This document shows, piece after piece, positions 10,573-22,000 of a DNA stretch of 64,000 bases. Each line of letters begins with the position of its first letter. Within the stretch, counting starts at the first letter, position 1. The position numbers were made by a program, and so were the translations under genes. Under the pieces are notes generated by a model. It saw only the letters and a program-made list of their open reading frames with translations, did no database searches and was not told the origin of the DNA. The stretch lies in assembly GCF_009389715.1 (NCBI RefSeq), contig NC_052393.1, positions 4,526,001 to 4,590,000 of the forward strand. Direction: 5' to 3'. This stretch comes from Phoenix dactylifera. Its lineage: Eukaryota > Streptophyta > Magnoliopsida > Arecales > Arecaceae.

Positions 10573-12247
10573 TTTTTGCCAACCAGAGCCTACTCCCCAA
10601 ATCAATGAAAACCGTTGCTTGCTTACACGAATTTGGTAAACGGATCACCCCATTCTTTGCCCCCCAAAGCGAAAATGAAATAGGAACAGCGGAACAGTTA
10701 AACTTTTCTTTAATTATTTTCCTTTCTTTCTCCTTCACTATGTTCCTGGGAAAAAGCAAGCCTTAAATTTTTCTCCAGTTGGCTGGCGTTCAATTTCCGG
10801 GATGCTCGCGTTGCAGTCTTCCTAGGTTGGAGAGTTATGAAATGACCCATCCCTCAGCCTTCTCTTTTTACGTACTCTGCACCTCCAAAAGTAATAACCC
10901 TCGAGGCGCATGGCTGAGCGGTCCAACCGTCGGTCTATTGGGGGCGAGACCCCATGAGGAATGAGTACGGTCCCAGCGTTGCTCTGCTTAAGGACTAAAA
11001 ACTGCGACAAGGGAAAGCAAACCTATTGCAACGTGGTGGTTTATCTTATAATAATCTAATAACAACATGACAACCAACGTTAGATATTATGAATCTCATA
11101 AGTTTCCCAGATGCTTTGAATCTTTGATTTGCTTGGGGAAATGCTAAAGTATAAACTAGCACGAAAAGATACGTCGAAAAAGAAAAGTTGGTAAATTAGG
11201 GTTAGCATCTATATATACGTGGGATGTGCCAATATAGATCGCAGCTCCATAATACTAAACTTCTGAACGTTAAACTTTATTTTTCAAAAGTATAATCCAT
11301 TTCATGTTATTTTAGCATTGCTTCATTTGTTGTCATAATTATCAGACATAGTCGCTTGTCGATGCAATAGTATCGAGCACCTGTATTATATATCTTTAAT
11401 GTGGAGTTAAACAAAATATCTTTTTGGTGCTCGGATAGAAATTGTATGCTTGCTTTAGAATGAGTAATAAGCTTCCTCATCCATTGCATTACTGAAATCA
11501 GTTTATATGGTTATATGGTCGTCTACTTTCTTCTGAACGAGTTCTGCTTCTCTGCCCTATGTTCCAACATATGTGGACAGACATTGGCTTGGCAAGTACC
11601 GCTCTCTTATGTTCTTCCTAATTGTGTCACTTTTAACTCTTACCCATCCCTCCGGTACAGTTTTATAAAGGCATTATGGAACCCAACTTTGCCGCTAAGT
11701 CCTTTTAAGTAAGCAGTTCTCAGAACAAGTCCATGAGACTCCTAAAAAAAAGGGACCATGGCTGATATTATTTGAAGGCGAGGTGTTGCAGCCGGGCTGC
11801 AACACGTGTAGGAATGAATGCTTTTGGAAGTGTTTAATGCTATGAGTTTAAAAAAAAGAAAAAAGAAAAAAAAGATAAATTTCTCAGTAAATGATTTGTA
11901 CTGAGACAGGCCGTGGAATAGATGTGATTTAACGTACCAATAGAGAGTGCAGAGTCTTATTTATTGCATGTATAAATGAGCCAGTCTGAGTTCCAGCCTC
12001 CAGCGCTTGGGAATCGGTGGGAAAGGAGGGCTAGGAGGCAGCCCACTCGCAAGGATCATGCTTCGTTCCTTCTTTGTTTCTTTCTGCACCTTTTCGATGT
12101 AACACCACTCAAATTCCCCTTCCCGCACAACCTAAATGTTCTCTCTACTTTTCCCCTCAGAAGCAAGGAAAGAGCACGAGAAACCTTCCTTTCATTTTCT
12201 GCTCCTCTGAAATCTGAAAGCATGCAAGGAAAGTTCGTTCTAAGTGA
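10573..12247. other. Intergenic; higher-GC block at about 10600-11010
   Basis: No family-level coding match is recognised. The block at 10600-11010 is richer in GC than its flanks, has short overlapping frames on both strands and contains a small inverted repeat (GGGGCGAGACCCC, about 10941-10953). I considered organellar DNA for it but cannot name a source. The remainder is AT-rich and featureless. Confidence 0.4.
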
Positions 12248-12393
12248 GGCATTGAGAGCCTAGTTTCTACACACACACACACAGACACACACACACACAC
12301 AGGCATTGAGAGCCTAGTTTCCACACACACACACACACAAACAGGCATTGAGAGCCTAGTTTCCACACACACACACACACACACAGAGTGAGT

Positions 12394-12440
<47 letters not shown>
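12248..12440. repeat. Composite satellite: triplicated 20-mer with (CA)n, (TG)n and (GA)n
   Basis: The segment AGGCATTGAGAGCCTAGTTT occurs three times (12248, 12301 and 12342), each followed by a CA run. The last copy passes into GAGTGAGTG, a TG run and then a GA run to about 12440. The CA and TG arms are complementary and could form a hairpin. Confidence 0.9.
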
Positions 12441-12442
<2 letters not shown>

Positions 12443-14249
12443 GGTTTCATTAAGGGAAGATCCGTGCAACTAGACCAATGGGCTACTACTTCATATTATT
12501 ATGTGGCTATATGACATATCACCCTCCAAACGGGGGAATGGGACGGGACGGTGTAAATGCAAGAGCAAGGCAAGTGACCTATATGGCCATATCGTCCCAC
12601 ATGAGTTACAACTTAATGAGCACGTGACACCACCGTTGGTACGTGTGGGAGCTGAGAAATTATCTCGTATACACTATATTGCTTTGTACATAGATAATCG
12701 GAGCCATTCGTTTCTGTAGAAATGCCCAGATATATATGTATCTCGTAGTTGTACAAAATATATCTGTCATTAAATATCTGTTATGTTTCCATACTTCAGC
12801 GACTTCTTTTCCCTTTAGTATCAAATACTTTATTTTATTCTTTTGAATATTTTCATAACTTCATTTTTTAAAATAATTAAAAAGTATTAAAGTACTTCAT
12901 ATTTTTCTGCATTGCATATAATTTTTCTTACAAATATTTATAGAAGATTAGATATTTCATAATATTATTTTATATTAATTTTGCAATAAAAGAGTCATGT
13001 AAAATTTTAGATCCATGCGGTTCATATATAGAGTGGTATTTAAATTAGAAAATTATCAATGGTTATGCATATTTTTTTATTATATTTTTAAATTTTAATA
13101 TATTTTAAATATAAACTTGAGCTAATTACTAGATGTGGAAATTGGATTAGCGACCTGGAAACTAGCTCCATCCCTTGCTCGGATAGATCTCCGGTTTGAA
13201 TTTAATAACTATACTTCCAGCAATGGTTTTTTTAAATTTTAATGATAAGTTTAGCCCTAACTAATTGTATACTTTTAGTAATACTTCACTCAACTTTTAG
13301 CAATTGTTGTGATCATGACCTATTGTTCATGCTCAGCAGTCCTAAAAATCACAAATAATTACTAAACAATTAGGATCTTTTAGCAACAGTCCAAAAAGAT
13401 GTTATTAATCATGAGATAATTAGTAACAATTTGGCAACCCTTCAAAAATCCCTACTCTTTATAGGCTGTCTAGCAACAATCTTAAGAGTTATCGCTTGTC
13501 TTCGGATAATTAGTTACGATATAGCCATGAATTTATTTATTTTTTGCCAATGCAATAAATTTAATTTTTTTGCTAATCATAAAACAAACCAACAACTATT
13601 ATTAATTGTATAACAATTACTAATAATTAAATATGAGTTTTATAAATCACCACTAATTAAGACAATCGGTTACGACATGGTGACAGTTTATAACTAGTGT
13701 TACTAAACATAATTTTAGCAATGAATTTTATATTCCATTGCTAAAACCTTCTTATGCGATGAAGATTTGAGGCCACATGAGCTAGGCATAAGTGCTGCCA
13801 TATCATGTCATGGCCCATCCAAAGGGCAGGGCTTTCATCTACGGGACCAAATGACCATGGATATGTTATGTTGTAAGACAGGATAGTTGAATTGTGGCTT
13901 GTTAGGCTTCTGGCCATGGTATATCCAAGGAAGTTTACTCTCTCTTGTTGCAGCCTCCAGTATACTTATCAGAAGCAGAAAGGTTGGAAAGTCTTATGGA
14001 AGATATCTAATGCATGCCTCTTGGGTTTGGACTTTTGTATGGAAAATGCTGTACTCTCTACTAGACAATGTTTGCATAGACTTGGTTTCCTTCCTGAAGA
14101 CTTTTGTTCTTCATAACCTGACTCGACCTTAGAGAATCAGACGCCAATTTTTTGTTTGTGGATATGCTACAAAGGTTTGGCACGAAGCATCATCCATGTT
14201 AGGCCAAGCCATTCAATGAAGAAACGGATACAAAGATATCGACACCAAT
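12441..14249. other. Intergenic, AT-rich, with a recurring TTAGCAA motif
   Basis: No gene is recognised. From about 13215 to 13745 variants of TTTTAGCAAC/TTAGTAACAAT recur every 30-60 bp, in a pattern seen in the subterminal repeats of some plant DNA transposons. No terminal inverted repeat could be placed. The small overlapping frames at 13887-14132 are unsupported. Confidence 0.4.
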
Positions 14250-14905
14250 CGTTCAATTCATACATATCAGTTTGCTTCTTTGTTTGCTTCAATCTTGTGG
14301 AAGATTTGGAAGAGTACTAATAATGCTCTTGTTTTCCATGGCAGTATGGATCATGAGAAGAAATGTGCTTGCAAGAGCAAGAAGAATGGTGATGGAATAT
14401 GCATCAAATGCTCCACCTGAAGAGGAGGACACGCCAAGTGAGTCAAATGGGAGGTCCCACCGGGAACTTAGGTTAAAACCAACTCTGGTGGCTCTTTTGA
14501 TTCGATCCAGGGTAACCTTGGAGCGGGTTTTTTGATCAGAACATGGATTTTGTTTGCATTCAGGTGCTTGAAAGGGTGCCTTCTCATGATCCTCTTTCGG
14601 GGGAAGCAAAGGCAATTCAGGAGTTCATTCAGATAGCAGGACTTTTGATATACTAAAGTTGATCGTCGGAAGCGACTCTCTCACCCTAGTCTCATCTTGA
14701 AGTGGAGAAACAGCCTCTTGGAGGATCAAACCTTTGGTTTAGGATATACTTGATTCTTCTTACTGCTTTTGAAGACTTCAAAAGCCAAAACATGTACGGA
14801 GAGTCCAACTGCATGGCAAATTGCCTTGCAAACCATGGGCATATGCAGGTATACTTCTTCAAACGCCCAGAGGCCCGTTCGAGCCTCAAGCATTTCAATT
14901 AGGTC
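14250..14905 (+). mobile_element. LINE-type RNase H remnant
   Basis: Around 14280-14330 the plus strand reads ASLFASILWKIWKSTNNALVF, a typical linker between the LINE zinc-knuckle and RNase H. Near 14445 it reads PPGTWVKTNSGGSF with AGFLIR after it, the start of the RVT_3 RNase H fold, where a catalytic Asp is expected at the Ser in NSGG. Near 14796-14840 it reads ESNCMANCLANHG, the end of that domain. Frames change and stops intervene, so this is a dead fragment. Confidence 0.65.
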
Positions 14906-16046
14906 TGAGCCTGGATTTTGAGTCTAAAAAGTCGAGCTGGGTCTGAAATTTCAGCACGTTTATTAAATGGTCTGAAATTGTCTCCTCCTCTCATCTTGTC
15001 ACCGGTCTGTCTTCTCCTCAATCTCACCACTGGGCCACCACCCTAGTTCACTTGATTACGGAAAGAGGGAGCTCTATCTCGCGTCTCCTTCTCTTCTTTC
15101 TATTCGGAATCATCCTGGACTCCCTGTCGTCTCCTTCTCTTCCTCCTATTCGGAATTATCCTGGACTCCCTGTCGTCTCCTTCTCTTCCTCCTATTCGGA
15201 ATCATCCTGAACTCCCTGTCGTCTGCTTCTCTTCCTCCTATTCGTAATCATCCTCGGCTCCCTGCTATTAATTAACACATCCCAAAAAAGCCCAGCTAAT
15301 TTTGGTCTTGAGGTTGAGCCTGGCCCGCCCGACAAGCATGCAGGTCTATTTGCAAGCAACCAATAAGGGTTATGATGCACAACTTTCTACTATGTAGCTT
15401 GTCTTTTGCATATGGATAACATGGTAATATTTTGGTATATCTAGTGATTATAGTAATCATTTTATATAAAAAAAAATTGTTGCTCGTCAAGGTTGTTTGA
15501 TGATTTTTTTTATTTTTTAAGTTTTTCTAATAAAAGTGGCCCATAGGCTATGGACTATGCAACTAGAGCAAACTTTTCCCACTAATCCTCCAACTCTTGA
15601 TAAAAACCACATTTGTTGATGCAACCATCAGAGACTTTACCAACTCTATTAATTACCACTTTTTTGCGAGTGTTATTTACTTATTTATATATTTTTTCGA
15701 TCGAATGGTTTCATCAAACCCTTCTGACATGAATACAACAAGAAGCATCAAACCTTAGAATTTCTCAAAATTGGAATGGCACGGTCGATAAGATCTCATA
15801 GATGACATCATATGAGTAATCGGCTACATAGGATACAACCCAATCAGCTGTGTTATTCATCTTCTGATACATATGGCCCACCTCGGAAGCCCAAAAAAGA
15901 GGGAAACCTATTCATATTATAATTAAGTGGTCCAAATACTTGAAACTATACCATCCAAAATTCAGACAAGTCCCATTTCATGAAATGCTGGTTGCTATAA
16001 CTTTTTATCATTAAAGAGAAGGTTAAGAAGGTGAAGAAAACACATA
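14906..16046. other. Intergenic with a 46 bp tandem array
   Basis: Apart from the array at 15083-15266 nothing is recognised. Short frames on the minus strand at 15192-15490 have no family features. Confidence 0.5.
15083..15266. repeat. 46 bp tandem repeat, four units
   Basis: Four head-to-tail units begin GTCTCCTTCTCTTC and continue through TATTCGGAAT and ATCCTGGACTCCCTGTC. The central units are almost identical; the outer two have a few changes. One strand is pyrimidine-rich throughout. Confidence 0.92.
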
Positions 16047-16451
16047 TTGGAACAACGGAACACCGGAACACCCAGAGATCCAGCTAGAAGGAATTTAAAA
16101 AAAGGGGTGCTTTTGAATATCTTACGCCGGGACAAACTAGGCTATTTCACTGGGGACTGGACTGAATCCTCATTATCAAAAAATGGAATCAAACAGAATT
16201 TTGAACAAATAATCCTGGATCTCTATGATCTCCTACATCACCACAACGCTAAGGAGGTAAAAATCACCAGGTCTCATCCTGGGTTTTCAGTGAAATTTAA
16301 TCAAGGAGATTTCATTTGCTTTTCTGCTTCAGGCTTGTTAACCAATGAAGTTAGCATGGACCAAGATGACAGTAGCTACAGCAGGGATCTAAAGGGCGAC
16401 TCCATTTTCACTCCCTTGGCATGCATGGTCCGAGGATCCCACTTACCTTGA
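16047..16451 (+). CDS. Unrecognised 134-codon open frame
   Basis: This is the longest uninterrupted frame in its neighbourhood. The predicted product is hydrophilic and mixed in composition (for example GYFTGDWTES and KITRSHPGFSVKF) and lacks the low complexity of random AT-rich frames. I recognise no domain, signal peptide or membrane segment. No convincing exon partners, promoter or terminator are visible. It may be a chance frame, an exon of an undetected gene or a fragment carried by a transposon. Confidence 0.2.
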   Translation: MEQRNTGTPRDPARRNLKKGVLLNILRRDKLGYFTGDWTESSLSKNGIKQNFEQIILDLYDLLHHHNAKEVKITRSHPGFSVKFNQGDFICFSASGLLTNEVSMDQDDSSYSRDLKGDSIFTPLACMVRGSHLP

Positions 16452-19019
16452 CAAGATTGCTATGACAAATGCCTCTTCACACAACTCGACATACGTGTCG
16501 ACGTAGGTTGCTTTCCTGGCAAGAGCTATTTGAGAACGTCATGGCAGTTTGCATAGCAGAAAGGATGGTTTCAGCATGATTATCTTTAACTTGTGGGACG
16601 TAGTTGGCCTTTCCTGAAGATAAAATTTCAATTAAACATTACCGAGCTTAGCTAAGTTTCAGTCCACTTGAATAACCCAGCATCACCATTTACCGAAAAA
16701 CAACTAGACGGTAGTACCAAAAATTTGGTGATTGTGCGTGGTGAGCATGAAGCACCAGCAGGGTGGTGAAAGGCAAACCATCCAGCAGCACCTCCTCTAC
16801 CACAAAACATATAGCTTTTGGTCTTTTTCCATGACATTTGATCAAGTCTCTGTGTTTCGGTTGTTGTTTTCTTTCTGTTGTCTTGTTTGCATTCTAATTT
16901 CCTTCTCTCTTTTTTTTGCTGAAACAGATGATTCATATTGGACACATTCAAAGAGATCAAGAAATAATACATCTCGGAGCGCATTAGGCGGCTCTTTTTT
17001 TCCCACCCACAGGGTCATACGAGGCCATCCAGTCTGCAGGCCAATTACATGCTTGGCGTAGAATGCCACACCACTACTAATCATAGCTCGAATGTCTTGA
17101 AACATGAGGTGATGCCCACACTCACCGCCGATGAAGTTTCTTTCGCTTTCAACTTCACCCAAAAGAGAGAGACAAGAAACTTTCATGAATTAAGTAGCAA
17201 CTATTACTTTCTTTTTTTTTCTCCCTTATCATCAAGCAGCTTTACACACTAATAACCATCATGGTCTCCCGGTTGGCAACTGCCCAAAATGTACGACTTG
17301 CTCAAGTCACAGAGCCGGACTACCCATTGATTGGTAACACCGCATTACACCAGGAATGCACAGAGTTTTGGATCAACCCGAAAATCAAACCGATGCGATC
17401 TTCATGGATTGGTTTGGTTTTGAGTTCTAGATCAATTACGATTACATATTCTCAAAACCTGAGTGGATCGGACTGGGTTTGGATTTAAGGGCCGGATAAC
17501 TTGACCCCGCCCAATCCATACACACTAACTGTTGGATTGGAATTTGTGACAATAGAGAGAGCTTCCGCCGTTATTATTTAGCATTTACCGTCCTTTCTAT
17601 TTTGGATGAATAGTTTTGACTAATCTAGATATTTGAATTTAGTGTCATCTATAATTCTCTTCTATCCATTTATCTATTAGAAAATAAATTTTTGGTTAAG
17701 TTGAAGGGCATGAAATTTATCTTTATTTATTAGTTTGTAAATTGCATTATGCATAGCCTATATCTTTATATTTTTTGTTGATTTTTATAAATGTATTACT
17801 GGTCAATTTTATTTTTCATTATTTTTGTTCTTGTCGAGACTTGAGATATTACATATTTCTTGAATAAAATTAGTTATTTACTTATATTTTATATAAAGGC
17901 ATAATCTAATCACCCACCCACCCAATTTTGATCAGGCTGGGCTGGATTCCAATATTGATTGGTTCATCTCCAGTTTTAAGAATAAAATATAAATAGAGGA
18001 GAAATCATCATGGATTTATATGATCGGAACTATAAAAATTCTCAATTCTGTGATTTCAGCACTTCGAACTTCCACTAGAAAATCCAATAACTAATTCTGT
18101 AAAATCTAACTCTTGGTGTCAGAAATTAATTTAAAATCAGAAAATTTCATGACTTCGTTGCCTGTCCAAATGCACTCGCGGGAAATCATCTACCAGCAAC
18201 AGAGCCAGAAATCAAGACAACCCATTACGAGCCCAGGATACATTTGACAACATCACAACATCCAGCCAGATTTTCCAAATAAATAAATAAACTAATGAAG
18301 TCTACCAACACAGGAAACCCATAGCCATTGCTGGTAATACAGGAGACACCTGCTTGCTCCATAAAGCACATAAACCAGAACAAACATATTCTATCCATAA
18401 AATCAAACAAGACCTGCCATCATTAATACAGACGAATTATTAATCACAGCAACGGGTAACCGAGTAACCAAGTACTCATGCACCATGTCTTTAACTAATT
18501 AAAAAAATGCTATATAAATATGAGAATATGTTTTGATGTATTGAAACAAAAAGAAATGTTGAAAAAAAATTTTTAAAAAAAAGAAGAAGAGAGAGAGAGG
18601 AGTTTTCAAGGAAGTGCAGATAATGTCACCAATTCCAGCCCTCAACTCCCAAAATGACAAAAGTATCCTCCCCAAAAATGGAGTTTCACAGCAAAAAAGA
18701 AAATCTCAAGACAATAGTTTAACAGCCCAGTGACCATGCATGGCAATGAGATATCCCACTCAGTAAGCAGCACTCTACCAAGCATAAGTGCCGCCTCATA
18801 CTGGTAATTCTTCCTACCTGTCTTTCTTTTCTTTTCTTTTTTCCCCTCTTTCACTCTCTTTTCTTTTCATTTTCATTTTTCTTATCTTTTTTTTCTAAGC
18901 TGAGAATTGGACACTTCCATCTATGGGCAAAGCAAAATATCTTACCTAGCAAATAAACCTTTGCCCCTCCCGCAGACGGCCTCCCTCACATAAAACCTTG
19001 CCCTGGAGAAAATGGATTT
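16452..19019. other. Intergenic; 3' flank of the LARP1-like gene
   Basis: Nothing is recognised in most of it. Poly-pyrimidine and GA tracts occur near 18585-18600 and 18820-18900. The LARP1-like 3' UTR should occupy the part next to 19020, but its end is not evident. At 17370-17510 and 17930-17960 short phrases such as GGATTGGTTTGG and GGCTGGGCTGGATT resemble decayed transposon ends, without definable borders. Confidence 0.45.
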
Positions 19020-22000
19020 CTACAATGTGTCATTCCTGACTAAACTTCTTCCTGACTTGGAATAATCTGAATTTATGTGTCCAGTGACTTTTCCATCTTC
19101 ACTAAGACTGCCCGCCACCTGCAACTGGTTATTCAAACTCCCGGATGCTGATCTGCTAAGAATTACCTCAGTATGAGTTGAGCCCCCCATGCTATTGTGG
19201 TTAGATACTCCCTCAAGTCCAACAGTTTCCAACCGAGCCACCAGAGTATCATAGTCCGACGTTGCAGGAGACTGCATACCAGAAACAGTTCCAAAATGAT
19301 TGGGAGATGGGGGCAGCACCCAATTCATCCAATCATTACGCTTCCTTATTTTCTCACCCTGCATCAAGGTATGTGTAAGAGAGAAAGAGGGATAAATGGA
19401 AGTGAAATGTGGGGAGGAAAAGATAAGGTCCTGCAAGAGAGGTTTAGTTAATTAGAGGTTTCCTTATTTTAACATGGACGCTAGCCATCCTTCATGGTCC
19501 ACCACTCTACTTACTCTTCTCTTTAGACAGTAGCACATCAACAGACTATAAGAAATAATTTGCATTTAACAAATTAATCTCTTTTTTATATTATATTATA
19601 TTTTGAGTGGAAAACAACTATTAGATCCTAATTAAACTTTGATAAAATATTTATATAAAAATATACCTGTACTTCCACGACATCTGACAGCCGTACAGTA
19701 TCCAAAATATACTGTTTGCTATTTGTTAATTGCTTCACCTGCACAAATTTGCACAAATATACATCACATAGAAATGACAGATGTACCAACTTTACATAAC
19801 AAAGATAACAAAATTGAAGCAGAGAAGTGTTTGTACCAATGAAAAAGAAATCAAACCCTAGTAGTATAACACAAAACCTAATTAGACAATTGCATGGTTC
19901 AGTAACCATCTTAAACAGAATGCCACTATCGGGGAACACTTAAATGAATTCTGTCATTACTTGTATCTATCCTCCGCTCCATCAAAGTGAAAATATTAAT
20001 AACTTAAGCTTAGACTCATCAAGCTTACAAATGTCTCACAGATCTGCAATATATGTTATACCTATCATATTACTTCATATGGCAACACAACTGCCGTAGG
20101 AAAACATGTGGCCTAGCAACTTCCAGACCAGACAGCTTTGTAGGTACAGTCCCTATTATATGTAAATAAAACCAAAAAGACTAACTTATGGATGTCCAGC
20201 TGGTGCCAGGAAAAGTTTGTGACAAATAGATAGATTGAATTGAAAGATCACACTAAAATAAAAATAAAGCTCTTAATTGGGTTAATTATTAGTTTGAACA
20301 AGTTCTTTCAAAAAAATAAAGCTCCAATGGCAAAAGATGCTTTCCAAATTAGTAAGTTCAAAAAAATATCGGACAAATTTGAGATCTTCCAGGACATTAA
20401 TGCATGCACAAACAGACTTGCAGAAGCCTTCAATAAGACCTTGTGCAAATTGCTGAAGAAGATAGTGACCAGAAACAAAAGAGATTGGTAGACCAACCAA
20501 GTCAAAGGAAGAAGGTTTGTCTGTTGTAGATCTCTCAGCGAAATTTATTTAGGCAGTTCTACCTTTTGTTGTATTCTAATACATATTATCCTTACTTTTT
20601 TTTAATGCTCATGAGATCGTTTAGGCCAAAATGTTTACCCTTGAGGCAGTTTCAAAATAATCCCAACCAAAATGGAGATTGTAAGAAAACCATGAACCTA
20701 CAGATGATGACATCTAAAATCAGAAGTACCATTGGTCTAACCTGTGATTAAGATTTGAGACTTTCAAATGATAAAAGAGCACCCACAGGTGACTATAAAA
20801 TTGGCTGCTATAGAAACATTTTGGGAGATTAGTAGGCAACAACCTTTGTACAGACAACATTGGTTGGTTTACTGATAAAATATATAAAGATAGAACAAAA
20901 GTTCTACACAGATATCAAAACGATCAAAATTCCTCATTCAATCTGACTGGCACCTAGAAATTTCACCATGATACATATCCAACCACAGCTTTTAAGATTA
21001 CAGATACCATTTCAGCTATAAGCTAAAAAATTAAAAATGATATTATGGCAGTACAAATCTTGCAAATACAATGTCAACTTCATCAGACTTGTACAGTAAA
21101 AATAAATGTACCACCAATTATTAAAAATAAATAAATATGCAGAAAACGTTGAAAAGCTCTCCTTGGGTACAACTCAGCATAAATCTGTGATCTTATCTAT
21201 AAATGGGTACAATGAAATGAGAATATCTTCACAAGAATGCAGTTTTGAGCAATTAATTATCAGTTAGTATTCTACTAATGTTAATTCTGTTAACATTGTA
21301 GAATACCCGATTCAGTGATTGCAAAATGATAACTAAGATACAATGATAGAAGAAACAACTTAATACTGGCATGGAAAAACTGCACCATGTAGTGTTGACA
21401 ATCACAGAAAGAAAATGCAAACAGTTTCACAACTTGCAAGACTTTTTGAATGATGTTTATAGAAGCACAGCAAAATGGAATTACACTTTAGCACATGTAA
21501 TATACAGGATTGTTCCAGATAAAAAGAATAAGATAAGGTTATGGGTGACTAAAGATGCAAGGAACTTAACTACAAGCATGCCTAAAGACATGAATAATAG
21601 GAATACCATGACATGTAGCCGTGAAAAACACTGGAGCAAAATTATCATTCTTTGTTGCAAACAAGCTTGGTACCTTGGAGTTACCTATTACTATTAATAT
21701 GCCAATGGACAAAGTATTGTTCATAGTACTATCATGCTACAATAATTGTGAAAACCTGTATTTTTTTTTGTTGGGTGGGGGGCGTAGTTATGGGTTTTCA
21801 AGATAAAGCAGAGTTAGGGTTTAGTAATTACAGTCTAATGAAGACAAGTGGTGATATTGAATAGGTTTTAGTCAATTTCCTTCATACTGAGCATTGTAGC
21901 TCTTCTATCTTCTCTATTTGGATTTCTTTCTATCATTTATTATTCTCTCTAATAAACCTTTTTTCCCAACTCTTCTGCTGAATTTCTTGTTTTGAAAGGC

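Noticed and set aside
10900..10985. tRNA-like start (GCATGGCTGAGCGGTC) as in Leu/Ser tRNAs
   Set aside because: No matching acceptor stem or T-arm sequence (GGTTCGAATCC type) follows at the right distance.
12157..12450. 97-codon minus-strand frame with Cys-Val repeats
   Set aside because: It is a translation of the (CA)n/(TG)n microsatellite.
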